This document shows positions 32,491-44,315 of a stretch of DNA of 64,000 nucleotides, one piece after another (within the stretch, counting starts at the first letter, position 1; the number at the start of each line of letters is the position of its first letter). Under the pieces are notes generated by a model. It was given only the letters and a program-made list of their open reading frames with translations. It made no database searches and was not told where the DNA came from. This stretch comes from Symbiodinium natans. Lineage: Eukaryota; Sar; Dinophyceae; Suessiales; Symbiodiniaceae. The stretch is taken from assembly GCA_905221605.1 (NCBI GenBank), contig CAJNDS010002181.1, forward strand, positions 2,501 through 66,500, written 5' to 3'. The translations under genes were made by a program, and so were the position numbers.

Positions 32491-35250
32491 CATCCTACTA
32501 AACTAGTATGAGCCTAATCCAATAGGAATCCCTTCAAATCAATGAGAATCCTACGCGAATCCCAGTAACATGCATAAGAATCCTACCTTATTAAATTGGT
32601 AGGAGCCTTAGGGCGTGATGTCTTAAGATATGTTGCTAAGGTACAGTGTTAGTATAGATGTTAGGACTTGCTTATCGGGGGATGATTGTTTGAGATATCG
32701 TAGCTAAGGTAGTGTTTTTAGGACAGATGTCATGTCTTGGCGTATTGGGGCGTGATTGATTGTAAGGAGGTTTTGGTACTCTCCCAACATTTTCGTAGAA
32801 TTAATAGGATTAGTAGGAATCCTATTAAACTGAAGAGGAACCCTACTCAAATTAATAGGAACCAATCGGACTCCTATAAGAAATAACGTGAACCTTTAGA
32901 CAAACCGATTAAAATGAACATGAGCCTAAACCAACAGGAATCCCTTGAAAGTGAATGAGATCCCTTTAATATTAACACGAACCCCATTAACATGAATAAG
33001 AGTCTGATTAAAATTGATAGGACTCTTATTACAGAAAATAGGGGCCTTATTAATAATTAGGAACCCTATGAAACTTTATTGGGATCCTGTGAAAGTAAAT
33101 AGGAATCCTCTATTGAATTATCGGGACCGGACAACAGTTAATAGGAAGCCTATTAAAATGAATAGGAACCTTAACAAGTTGGAAACAACCCGGGTTACAA
33201 GTCACAGGAATCCTATTCAAACGAGAAGGAACCTTTCTAAATCAATAGGAACCAATAGGCCTTCAAAACAATAGAATCCTTTAACAAGAACTGATAGGAA
33301 TCCTACTAAACTAGTATGAGCCTAATCCAATAGGAATCCTTTAAAATTAATGAGAATCCTATGCGAATCCCAGTAACATGCATAAGAATCCTGTTGAAAT
33401 TGATAGGAACCTTATTAAATTGGTAGGAGCCTTAGGGCGTGATGTCTTAAGATATGTTGCTAAGGTACAGGTTTAGTATAGATATTAGGTCTTGCTTATC
33501 GGGGGATGACTGTTTGAGATATCGTAGCTAAGGTAGTGTTTTTAGGACAGATGTCATGTCTTGGCGTATTGGGGCGTGATTGATTGTAAGGAGGTTTTGG
33601 TACTCTCCCAACATTTTCGTAGAATTAATAGGATTAGTAGGAATCCTATTAAACTGAAGAGGAACCCTACTCAAATTAATAGGAACCAATCGGACTCCTA
33701 TAAGAAATAACGTGAACCTTTAGACAAACCGATTAAAATGAACATGAGCCTAAACCAACAGGAATCCCTTGAAAGTGAATGAGATCCCTTTAATATTAAC
33801 ACGAACCCCATTAACATGAATAAGAGTCTGATTAAAATTGATAGGACTCTTATTACAGAAAATAGGGGCCTTATTAATAATTAGGAACCCTATGAAACTT
33901 TATTGGGATCCTATGAAAGTAAATAGGAATCCTCTATTGAATTATCGGGACCGGACAACAGTTAATAGGAAGCCTATTAAAATGAATAGGAACCTTAACA
34001 AGTTGGAAACAACCCGGGTTACAAGTCACAGGAATCCTATTCAAACGAGAAGGAATCTTTCTAAATCAATAGGAACCAATAGGCCTTCAAAACAATAGAA
34101 TCCTTTAACAAGAACTGATAGGAATCCTACTAAACTAGTATGAGCCTAATCCAATAGGAATCCTTTAAAATTAATGAGAATCCTATGCGAATCCCAGTAA
34201 CATGCATAAGAATCCTGTTGAAATTGATAGGAACCTTATTAAATTGGTAGGAGCCTTAGGGCGTGATGTCTTAAGATATGTTGCTAAGGTACAGGTTTAG
34301 TATAGATATTAGGTCTTGCTTATCGGGGGATGACTGTTTGAGATATCGTAGCTAAGGTAGTGTTTTTAGGACAGATGTCATGTCTTGCGTATTGGGGCGT
34401 GATTGATTGTAAGGAGGTTTTGGTACTCTCCCAACATTTTCGTAGAATTAATAGGATTAGTAGGAATCCTATTAAACTGCAGAGGAACCCTACTCAAATT
34501 AATAGGAACCAATCGGACTCCTATAAGAAATAACGTGAACCTTTAGACAAACCGATTAAAATGAACATGAGCCTAAACCAACAGGAATCCCTTGAAAGTG
34601 AATGAGATCCCTTTAATATTAACACGAACCTCATTAACATGAATAAGAATCTGATTAAAATTGATAGGACTCTTATTACAGAAAATAGGGGCCTTATTAA
34701 TAATTAGGAACCCTATGAAACTTTATTGGGATCCTATGAAAGTAAATAGGAATCCTCTATTGAATTATCGGGACCGGACAACAGTTAATAGGAAGCCTAT
34801 TAAAATGAATAGGAACCTTAACAAGTTGGAAACAACCCGGGTTACAAGTCACAGGAATCCTATTCAAACGAGAAGGAATCTTTCTAAATCAATAGGAACC
34901 AATAGGCCTTCAAAACAATAGAATCCTTTAACAAGAACTGATAGGAATCCTACTAAACTAGTATGAGCCTAATCCAATAGGAATCCTTTAAAATTAATGA
35001 GAATCCTATGCGAATCCCAGTAACATGCATAAGAATCCTGTTGAAATTGATAGGAACCTTATTAAATTGGTAGGAGCCTTAGGGCGTGATGTCTTAAGAT
35101 ATGTTGCTAAGGTACAGGTTTAGTATAGATATTAGGTCTTGCTTATCGGGGGATGACTGTTTGAGATATCGTAGCTAAGGTAGTGTTTTTAGGACAGATG
35201 TCATGTCTTGCGTATTGGGGCGTGATTGATTATAAGGAGGTTTTGGTACT
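32491..35250. repeat. Tandem 823-bp satellite, about 3.35 copies
   Basis: The word AACTAGTATG occurs at 32,501, 33,309, 34,133 and 34,956 (spacings 808, 824, 823). The first copy lacks about 16 bp, and the copies are nearly identical otherwise. The last copy stops at about 35,250. Within a unit the sequence is built from degenerate 20-25-bp words such as AATAGGAACC and TAGGAATCCTATTAAA. The 86-codon frame seen three times is a consequence of the repeat and has no recognisable domain. Confidence 0.95.
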
Positions 35251-35372
35251 CCCTCGAGATTTTGCAGGATTCGAGTTTGTTGCTTGGTACTACCTCGAGA
35301 AATGGTGGCTGGGAGAGAGCCTCAGATCACGAAAATCATGGAAAACATTGGTTTTACCCATGTTTTTGAAGG

Positions 35373-35593
35373 ATGGAGCCCGAAAACATCGGCAAAACCA
35401 ATGTTATCCATAAAATCCATGGTTTTCAAACCATGTGGCTGGGAGCACCCAATTCACGGATAATTGGTTTTACCAATGTTTTTGAAGGATGGAGCCCGAA
35501 AACATCGGCAAAACAAATGTTATCCATAAAACCCATGGTTTTCAAACCATGTGGCTTAGACCGCGAAATTCATGGATAAAAACAAAGGAAATT
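35373..35593. repeat. Two 116-bp tandem units, right arm of the foldback-like element
   Basis: GAAGGATGGAGCCCGAAAAC recurs 116 bp apart. Each unit holds ACATCGGCAAAAC and CCATGGTTTTCAAACCATG, the latter a local hairpin. The words match the left-arm 263-bp block in part. Confidence 0.8.
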
Positions 35594-35622
35594 GGTAGGT
35601 CCATGGGGGGGGGGGGGGTAGC

Positions 35623-35655
35623 ATATATATATATATATGTATATACCCTGCTTCA
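35623..35655. repeat. Right part of split GAAGTAGGG-family element, copy 2
   Basis: A TA run followed by GTATATACCCTGCTTCAG, the inverted counterpart of the left end at 31,349. Together with that left end it reconstitutes a copy of the 122-bp element. Confidence 0.65.
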
Positions 35656-38623
35656 GCTTTCAGTGGCACAGGTCGGTAGAGGGTTGACAGGCTGACAGGG
35701 TTTCAGGATTTAGGGTTTAGGGTTCCAGAATGGCCTAACAGGACAAACCCAGCCCTTTTAATGCAGAACACCAAGCCGGTTAGGGTTTAGAGCTTCTGAA
35801 AACCTAAGAGACTCACACCCTAAACCCTAAACCCTAAACCCTAAACCCTAAACCCTAAACCCTAAACCCTAAACCCTAAACCCTAAACCCTAAATCCGAA
35901 CATGCATGCAGCGATGGCAATGCACTCAGGCCTCTACGTGATCGGCGCCTGGGAGTTGACAGTGTGTATAGGGTGTTTAGGGTTTAGGGCTGGGCTTGTA
36001 ATTCTAGAGGTCTTATAAAGTCTGGAAATATGTAAGGGTAGGAAGGGGGGATGCTCAACCTCCCAGACCCAGACAAAGTTCGGTGCATAAGGTCTATCTA
36101 CGTCTACGTCAAGGGGTCAGGTGCCCACGGGCTTCTACACTCCCCCTAAGAGCCTTAATTCATGAAATACGTTTTCTACTTCATTGGGTTTTGGACAAAA
36201 AATCGAAGTGACTCCTAAGGGGGCCAGAGTGGGTCAAGGGTTGACCATGCAAGCATGCATGTACTGTACCAACTTTCACTCCTGGGTGTATAGGGCTTAT
36301 GGGGTTTACAGGGTTTACAAGGCTTATAGGCTTAACAGGGTTTGCAGGCTTCACAGGGTTTGTAGGGTTTACCCTAAACCCTAGACCCTAAGCCCTAACC
36401 CCTAAACGCTTTGTGGGTTTCACAGGGTTTATGGGGTTTCCAGGGTTGAGGTGGTTTAGGGTAAACCCTGAACTCAAGGGCTGGCAGACTGAGGAGCTCG
36501 TCAGCAGCAGGACCAGAAGTGTGGTGACCCAAACCTCTCTGTCAGTTTCGGTTTAGGGTTGAGGGTTTAGGGTTTAGGGTGTAGGGTTTAGGGTTTAGGG
36601 GTTTAGTTGACTTCTGAGGGTGCCCAGTTGGAGGTTCAGGGTACTTAGCCTAATTACAAGTAGGGTTTAGGGTTTAGGATTTACGGTACTTAGTAACCCA
36701 ATTATAAGTGAGCTTCTCGCCCACTTATCAGCCCCTTAAGTGCCCTAGTTGGGTTACTGGGTTATAAGAGCAGTTGGTTTCCGGTCGAGGGTTTTGGGGG
36801 TTGAGGGCTTTTGCTTGAAGGCTGTATAGCTAGGGTTAGAAGTGGCCTAAATAAGGTTGTAACCCTACTTTCCAACGTACCCTAAACCCTGAACCCTAAA
36901 CCCTAAACTCTATATATATCCCACATTGAAACCTTCGTTATACTCATGAACATCCAGGGAGGAGGGTTTAGGGTTTAGGGTGTAGGGTCTAGGGCTTAGG
37001 GTTTAGGGTTTGGGGTTTGGGGTAAAGGGTTTAGGGTTTAGGGGAACTAGGGTTTCGGGTTTCGGGTAAGTAGAGTTTCGGGTCCAGGGTTCCTGCCTCC
37101 CAAATCATGGTGGCCACCAGTGAGAGGTCGAAGCAGAAGCTGAAATCCTGTTTAGGCTTGAGGTTTAGGGTTGAGGGCTAGGGTTTAGGGTTATGGTTTA
37201 GGGTTTCAGGTTTAGGGCTGCATAGGGCTTAGGGTTGTCGGCTTGAAGTTTCATCTACGCCGTTTCTGAGCCTTGAACCCTCAAACCCTAAACCCTAAAC
37301 CCTAAACCCTGTCAACTGGCCTTCAGTGAGAGCGGTGAGCTGCGTGTAGCCCAGGGCCCACGAGTGAAAGGCTGAACGTGTGTTGGCTCATCCCAAGGAA
37401 TGAAACAACTTGGCCATCCAAGCATACCAGCAAGCGTTCAAGCCCCAAAACCCTAAACCCTAAACCCTAAACAAACCCTAAACTCTAAACCCTAAACCCT
37501 AAACCCTAAATCCCAATCCCTAAAACTTCTTTAGGGCAGCAAGGCACGGGATTCTGCGTGTTTGATGCTTCGGGATTGAAGGTTCGGGTCCAAAAAGCTC
37601 TCCAGTCAGTTGAGCTCTTGAAACCTCGAAGGGTTGGACCCTATAAACCCTAAACCCTAGACCCTAAACCCTATCAGCCCCCACCCCACCCCCCACCCCA
37701 ACCGGCCCCATGAAGGAACGCCCCTTATTTAAGGGTGATAAGGAGGGACCCCTAGAACCTTCGCCCCGAAAACCAAAGTAACCCGTAAGAAACCCCGAAA
37801 GAACCCCCCCCAGTTCCCTCAGAAGGGTCCCTCGTCTAGCCCCTTGAAACACATTTTGGCATGGGTACTTGGGGGTATGTAAGGGTTTAGGGTTTAGGGT
37901 CTAGGGTTTAGGGTTTAGGGTTTAAGGTTTAGGTTTTGGGGTTTGAGGTTTAGGGTTTGGGGTTTAGGTTTAGGGTTGAGGGTTGAGGGTTGAGGGTTTA
38001 GGGTTTAGGGTGGCGTTTGCAGCTTCTCCCCTCAAACCCCAAACCCAAAATCGCCACGTCTCCGCAGCATTCCGAAACCCTAGACCCTACCAACCCTATA
38101 AACCCTATAAAAGCCCTAAATAAACCCTAAATAAACCCTATATAAACCCCTTTATAACCCTGTATAAACAGTATAAACCCCAAACTACAAACCTTAACCC
38201 TGAACCCTGTATGAAATGAACCTTAACAGAAATTTATACACCCTGTAAACCGCATAATTAATCCCCATTCAACCCCAAACTCAATGACTCAAAAACCACT
38301 AAAACCCGGCCAAAAAAAGCCTATGAAGCTTAAAACGCAAAAAATGGCTCCTTGAACGCATCCGACTGGTTTTGATATGCGAGGTAGCCTCAAATTCGGC
38401 CGGTCGGCATGCGAGAGCTGGTTAGGGTCTAGGGTTGCGTGTGTACAAAGCCCTAATCCCTAAACCCTAAACCCTAAACCCTGAACCCTAAACCCTAAAC
38501 CGAACTCCAAACAATCCTAAACCCAAATCGGTTCTCGCTTTCCAGCCCTGGAGGCTAGGGCTGAGGGTCCGACAGAAGGGTTTTGGGTTCACAGTTTGTA
38601 GCTCTAAACCCTTGCAGGCTTAG
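35656..38623. other. Telomere-like arrays and spacers, no recognised gene
   Basis: Arrays: CCCTAAA at 35,816-35,895 and 37,462-37,512; TTTAGGG-type at 36,550-36,602, 36,966-37,050 and 37,878-38,010; mixed at 38,455-38,505. Half copies of the ACTTGGAGGTTCA element occur at 36,625 and perhaps 36,945. A region of CCCTATAAA-type 8-9-mers lies at 38,085-38,180. No gene recognised. Confidence 0.5.
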
Positions 38624-38788
38624 GGTTTAGGGTTTAGGGTTTAGGGTTTAGGGTTTAGGGTTTAGGGTTTAGGGTTTAGGGTTTAGGGTTTAGGGTTTAG
38701 GGTTTAGGGTTTAGGGTTTAGGGTTTAGGGTTTAGGGTTTAGGGTTTAGGGTTTAGGGTTTAGGGTTTAGGGTTTAGGGTTTAGGGTG
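38624..38788 (+). repeat. Long perfect TTTAGGG array
   Basis: About 23 consecutive units without a visible mismatch, the most perfect array in the window. Confidence 0.97.
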
Positions 38789-40791
38789 CCGGCCAGTGCT
38801 TCGCGCAGATGGGGCTTCATGGGAATCGCCAGACTCTTACACACTGCCCATGGCCTATGATCATCGATGCAGATGCCGCGCCGCATTTATGCGCGGGAGT
38901 GGTGGTGGTGCCATGTGGGCATGAGATTTTCTGCTGCTGCGTGCGAAGACGCCTTAAACCCCAAACCCCAAATCCTTCACCCTCATAAACCCTAAACCCC
39001 ACACCCCTAAGCCCTTAACCCTAAACCCTATACACCCCGAAATCCCAAATCCTAAGCCCAGCAAATGTGCTGGATGGCTTGCGACCTGGATCAAACCTAC
39101 TTGAAGACTCATGGGGTGCTTACAAGTAGGGTACCCACGGTATGCATCTTATATGGGGTGAATCATAACGTTTCTCAAGTAAAGAGCTCAGCGGCGTAAA
39201 GGAGTTTAGCCCTCTACCCGTAATACTTGCAATGCCTTGACAAGGCTCATTTATACTACCTTACTTCTCCAACAACCAAGGGGGAAAAAGGTTAAACTTT
39301 TCCATTGCTACTAGATAAGGAAACCCAAAAAGTTCAAAGTTTAACTATTGGCCAAGTAAGCTACCCAAGCAGCCATGCTTGTCTAGCAGACTGTCAAGAC
39401 CCTAAACTTCCTCCACCTAAGCTTGCAAATCTTGCAGGTTGCCCTGCAATCCTGCCCGGGGCCTCATTCAGAAATGGGGGCCACCTGCAACAACACAACA
39501 TCCCTACCGAAGATCCTAAAACCTAAGCCCTAAACCCTAAATCCTAAACCCTAAACTCTAAACCCTAAACCCTCTGAGGCTACGATAAGGCGAAGTGACG
39601 AACGGTAATCTCGAAGGTGAAGAAGAAGCAGAACGCGTTGTCCACTACCTGGCCCGACGTGGGTTTAGGGTTTAGGGTTTAGGGTTCCGACGTCTCAACC
39701 GTCACCTTTGAGAAACCACCACTTACTGCCCCAAACAACCCCTACATGGAATCCTAAGACAGGAGTCTTCCCAGAACCTGAAAGTCAGGGGCTTTGTCAG
39801 GTCTAAGGTTGTCAGATTCTTTGGCGCCCTGTACTTGGAGGTTCATCGTACTTCTTAAGCAATTATAAGTGTACTTGTAACACACTTCTAATCCCCGTGC
39901 CCCCAATGTGGGTATAAGTACGGCGATAAGTACTTTAGTCTTTAGGGTTTGGGGGGAAGAGCACCAAAGGAAGTTGGGCGCCCTACAAGAACTGAACGGT
40001 ACCTTGGACGTCAGGATTTAAGCCCCTATCGCCCAAACCCTAAACCCTATAGGCTGGGGTTTGAGGTTGATAAACTTTCCTGCCTGGGGTTTAGTGATTA
40101 GGAGTTTTGGGCAGAACCCTAAACCCTGCCCTAAAAACCCTAAACCCTAAACCCTAAACCCCAAACCCTAAACCCTAAACCCCAATGATGCCTCCAGCAA
40201 AAGCTGAGGTTTAGGGTTTAGGGTTTAGGGTTTAGGGTTTCGGGTTTCGGGTTCAGGGTTTCGTGTTCAGGGTTGAGGGGCCTGAAAGATCAGTGGCGAC
40301 TCGATCTCAAGCTCGGCAGTGTTCCTGGATGCACAGTCTGAGGTGGTCCCTTTAATGTGGTCCAGGGTTCAGGGTTCAGTGGATGGTGGGTTTAGAGTTT
40401 AGGGTTTAGGGTATAGGGTTTAGGGCTTCATGATTTCATGGTCCGTTCATATGGCCCCTACCTTTAGAGAGGTTCTGAAGTAGGCCTGTAAACTTCAGAA
40501 AAAATCCGAATCCGACACCTTCATTCGCAGTAACCCTAAACCCTAAACCATAAAACCCTAAACCCTAATTACTAATAACCCTAACCCCTAATAACCCTAA
40601 ACCCCTAAAACCCTAAATACCCTAAAAACCCTAAAGCCTTTAAAAACCCTAAAACCCCAAAAACCCTAAACCGAAACATGCACAGATCCTCTGCCCCTCA
40701 AGGGAGCTCCGGTGGCTCGGGAAGGCCCTGAAGTTGGCAGCACTCCGGCCGACAACGTCCAATGGTGAAGCCTAGTAATGGCTAACTCAAC
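38789..40791. other. Spacers and telomere-type patches, no recognised gene
   Basis: Half copies of the ACTTGGAGGTTCA hairpin element at 39,099-39,130 and 39,832-39,870; telomere-type patches at 39,529-39,575, 39,661-39,686, 40,137-40,185, 40,207-40,270 and 40,533-40,680. A 73-codon plus frame (39,305-39,526) has protein-like composition but no family that I recognise. Confidence 0.45.
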
Positions 40792-41345
40792 CCTAAACCC
40801 TAAACCCTAAAACCCTAAAACCCTAAAACCTAAACCCTAAACCCCCTGAACCCCCTAAACCCCCCTAAACCCCCCAAACCCCCCAAACCCCCTAAACGCC
40901 CCAAACCCCCCAAACCCCCCAAACCCCCCTAAACCCCCTAAACCCCCTAAACGCCCCAAACCCCCTAAACCCCCTAAACCCCCTAAACCCTAAACCCTTT
41001 TCAACCTTGAAGCCAGCTGAAGGCTCAAATCCGTGTCGATGCCAATCCAGAGGGCGTTCAAGACCTTGGGATGAACAGATCAGCATGAGTTTGGCAGGGG
41101 TTTAGGGTTTAGGGGTTTGGGGTTTGGGGTTTTGGGTTTTAGGTCTTTTTGGGTTTTAAGGGTTTTTACGGGTTTAGGGTTATTCGGGTTTAGGGTCTTG
41201 CGGTTGAGGGTTTTGGGGATATTCGGGTTTAGGGGTTTAGGGGTTTAGGGTTGTGGGGTCATTAGGGTTTAGGGTCAGGGGCTTGGAGTTTTAGGGTGTT
41301 TAGGGTTTGGGGGTTTAGGGGTCTAGCGGGTTTAGGGTTTTGGGG
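40792..41345. repeat. C-rich octamer/nonamer arrays opposed to TTTAGGG-type block
   Basis: 40,792-40,998 moves from CCCTAAA to CCCCTAAAC and CCCCCAAAC units (8-9 bp, one to three extra C). 41,098-41,345 carries GGGTTTAGG variants in the other orientation. The Gly-Phe-Arg-Gly frame on the minus strand is repeat translation. Confidence 0.8.
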
Positions 41346-43612
41346 TTGAGGGCTTTAGGGCTCTCTGTTTTGTTGTACGTGTGCTTTTCAAACACACACA
41401 CTCTCTCTCTCTCTCTCTATTTCCTTCTCTCCCTGTCTCTTTCTCTCCCTCCCAGGGCTGAAAAACGAACTGGCCAGTTAGCTAACCTACTAACCACAGC
41501 TAACCGATCCAATTCCAAGAAGCAACTGACGGACTAACTAAACGAGGCAACCAGCTTACGCTAGCGTGGCGTAGCCTAACTGGACGTAACTCAAACACAT
41601 GTATACACAAGCGCCGTCTTCTGCAACAACATGTAAACCAAACGACTAAACATCACGTATACACGAATGTGTGTATATGTATATGTATATAGTGTGTATA
41701 TATATATATGTATGCGTACATACACGCAAGAATGCCGGGAGGTCCTCTAGAGGCTGCGACTTGTTCCTGCCGCCTTGCCGCTTGGCTTGAAGATCGATGC
41801 TGGTGAATGCACCCTAAAGCCATGTCTTACAGGCACACTGAGACTGCCCACATACTAAAAACAAATTCGAGTGTACACTGAGCTTCTAGCCCGAACATGT
41901 GCGCGCTCAAACGTGTAAACCCCAAACCCTAAACCCCTAAACCCTAAACCGTTTTTTTGCATGTGGGTCTGCAGGTCAAGAAAGCATAATCGGGCCTATA
42001 GCCCACTCACCCCTCCAAACTGCACAAACCGAAGATGCACATATGCATATATGTATGTACCTATGAAAATGTATACATACATATTGTATGCACTAAATAC
42101 CCTTCTCCCGCCCAACTCCTTAACCTTCGACCCGCCAGGCCACGATCACCACCATCGTGATGGTTTTGAAGGTCGCATCGCGGGCAATGGCCTGGCACCT
42201 CGCAAGGACATCAGCTTCACGACCCTTATTTTTCCTATAAGAGTAACCCAGGTATAAAAAGGGTGCCCTGTTAGGTTGTAAAGGGAATTGAAAGGGACTC
42301 TGAGCCCTAATACCGGGCCCTAGTTTCTTAACTACAATGGACAATCCTTTTTCAGCGCGCCAGGTTAGGACTTTCGTTTGGGGATTAGGGCTTAGGGTTG
42401 AGAACCCCCCCCCCCCCCTCCTTCCCCTTCCCAAATCCCCCAAAACCCACCATTCTCAACAATCTCATGCCAAACCCTCAACCCCATCTTTCCAGGGACC
42501 TAATTCTGGGGCCTCAGGGGTCTAGTAACTTTTAAGGGTTAGGGTTGAGGGTTCAGGGTTGAACAACTACCATTCCTTACCAAGTTTAGGATGTATTTGG
42601 GGGATCAGAGGGCTAAAGGGTCTGCAGCCAGTCGCCAGCGACAAGCCTAGCCTTACAAGGTACATCTAAGCCCAACACTCATTTCTAGAGGATGGCTGCA
42701 ATTTCATCCCGCACGTGCCTGCCCGTCGTCTTGTAGACAGCCTGGTGCACCCAACGTGACGGTAGCAACCTTCTACAGGCCTTAAATTGCACGCGCCAAG
42801 CCGTGAAACCGCGTATTCCTCGCCCTAAACCCTAAACCCTAAACCCTAAACCCTAAGCCCTAAACCCTAAACCCCAACCCCTGAAAACCTCAACCCTCGA
42901 CCTGCGAAAGTACCTAAGACCCCAAACCGAACTTGGCCAACAAAAGTCGACAAGTCACAAGATGCGACTTTGTTTGGGGGTTTAGGGTTTAGGGTTAGGG
43001 GTTTAGCGTTTAGGGTTTAGGGTTAGGGTTTAGGGTTCATGCCCATATATATATATATATATATACCCTGGAAAGAACTGAGCTCGGGGGTCCTCAACAC
43101 TTGCACCTTGTGCTGGCTTTCTCAGGTTTAGTGTGCAACCAAGCAGTTTCTAGGCTGCCCAGTAACCCAAAAAGGGAATAAGGGCACTACTGGGCATCCT
43201 AGGTTTGTGCGGGCCTTTAGCGAAGGTTCTCGGAGGAGGAGCAAACATCGACTGCAAACAGCGCCCAGACGAAGGTACATTCCACAGGATTGCAGCACAG
43301 GTCAAGATGAACTAACCAAGGTTTAGGGTTTAGGGTTTAGGATTTAGGGTTTAGGGTTTAGGCTTTCGGGTTTAGGGTTACAATAACCGTCTTTTGAGAA
43401 GGGCATCTTTGTTGGGGGTTGATAAGGGAACTCAGAACCAACAAACGAAGGGTAAAGGGCACCACTAAGCTAACAAGACATCCCAAAGTCTGAGCCCAAA
43501 AGGCCCTGAGCCTCTGGATCGTACTCTGGAGCGAAAAGTGTGGCCCGAATCTTGTCCTTCATCTTGTCCGCGTCGGGGAACATGGCTCCTACAGCAAGGA
43601 TGCCACCCTAAA
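41346..43612. other. Spacers, microsatellites and telomere-type patches, no recognised gene
   Basis: CT microsatellite at 41,400-41,420; AT/GTAT tract at 41,668-41,715; C14 at 42,405-42,418; CCCTAAA at 42,832-42,875; TTTAGGG at 42,980-43,038 and 43,320-43,378; TA run at 43,046-43,063. Frames at 41,961-42,525 lie on both strands without motifs. The stretch ends at CCCTA (43,613-43,617), the target duplication of the LTR element. Confidence 0.5.
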
Positions 43613-43617
43613 CCCTA
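43613..43617. other. Target-site duplication, left copy (CCCTA)
   Basis: CCCTA immediately precedes the left LTR and is repeated at 52,489-52,493 immediately after the right LTR. Five bases is a normal length for LTR-element integration. CCCTA is common in this DNA, so chance agreement cannot be excluded. Confidence 0.65.
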
Positions 43618-43942
43618 TACGGGGGCAACCGAAAGGGGAAAGGAAAGAATCTCAACCCTTGGTTGCCTAAATGAACTCCCTGAACCGAAGAACACAACAC
43701 AGATCCAAACAAGAGCACCCGAAGGAGAGAGGGGGATATCCTTACCAAAGTAACCAGACACCAACCCCAACTCCAAACCCCAGGGCACTACTTTTCGCTT
43801 TGAACAGCCGTTGTTAGTAGCCATTCTTGAGCCATTCTTGAGCCATTCTTGAGCCATTCTTGAGCCACAAAGGTTACCAGGTACATTGACCCTTCATCCT
43901 TCAACACCAACCCTTTTTCACAATACAAACTGCAGCTCCGCA
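43618..43942 (-). repeat. 3' LTR (left copy, 325 bp)
   Basis: Identical to the right copy except for four instead of two units of the 11-bp repeat CATTCTTGAGC (plus-strand reading, around 43,822-43,865). On the coding strand it starts TGCGGAGCTGCAG and ends GCCCCCGTA. GTAAGGAT within it could act as a splice donor in the 5' copy. Small frames across it are not considered genes. Confidence 0.95.
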
Positions 43943-43950
43943 CTCCCCCT
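43943..43950 (-). promoter_or_regulatory. Polypurine tract for plus-strand priming
   Basis: On the coding strand AGGGGGAG sits directly against the TG of the 3' LTR. This is the expected place and composition for the RNase H-resistant primer of second-strand synthesis in LTR elements. Confidence 0.8.
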
Positions 43951-44315
43951 GTCCTAGGATTTCCTAGGACACACATTGGAGGTGCAGACTTTTGGCCAAA
44001 AACTGCCATTAGGGCAGCAGCCAGCTGCTGGAATGCATATTATGGTTTTACGTCATCCAGGACGAATTTATAGCACATTGGCTAAACACCTTTTACCACA
44101 GAGAATCTTTTTTCACCATGATTCTCTTGTCATTGAAGACTCTTCAGTCTTCTTCACCACGAACCGTGGTCTTCGCTACGCAAAAGGCTACTGACTTCTA
44201 CTATCAGGGATTTCCATACCCTTAATAGTAACCACCATACTTTCAGCACATTGGCTGTTCCAGCGCACCTGTCTTCAGAAAGAGAAAAAACCATTCCCTC
44301 ATCAATACCCTCCAG
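43951..44315 (-). other. 3' untranslated region of the LTR element
   Basis: About 365 bases between the stop of the last ORF and the polypurine tract. Contains a small palindrome CCTAGGATTTCCTAGG (43,953-43,968). No ORF that continues from the upstream gene. Confidence 0.6.

Larger units (their letters stand above)
31434..35622. mobile_element. 4.19-kb foldback-like element with C12/G14 inverted ends, nested in a MITE
   Basis: The left end GGTAC followed by a C tract and ATGGACCTACC (31,434-31,460) is inverted at the right end (35,594-35,622: GGTAGGTCCAT, G14, TAGC). The element interrupts a TA run of the GAAGTAGGG hairpin element. Inside, from left to right, are tandem 263-bp units with large hairpins, a tandem 823-bp satellite, and two 116-bp tandem units related to the left block (ACATTGGTTTTACC, GAAAACATCGGCAAAACC). 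Inverted ends with tandem subrepeats and no transposase recall Foldback-type elements. Element identity is inference; the inverted ends and nesting are seen directly. Confidence 0.65.

Noticed and set aside
33014-34921. Three identical 86-codon ORFs as a tandem gene family
   Set aside because: They are the same position in an 823-bp satellite, with composition dictated by AATAGGAACC words and no conserved-domain features.
38624-38788. True chromosome end at the longest TTTAGGG array
   Set aside because: Unique sequence continues on both sides and other arrays run in the opposite orientation, so these are interstitial arrays.
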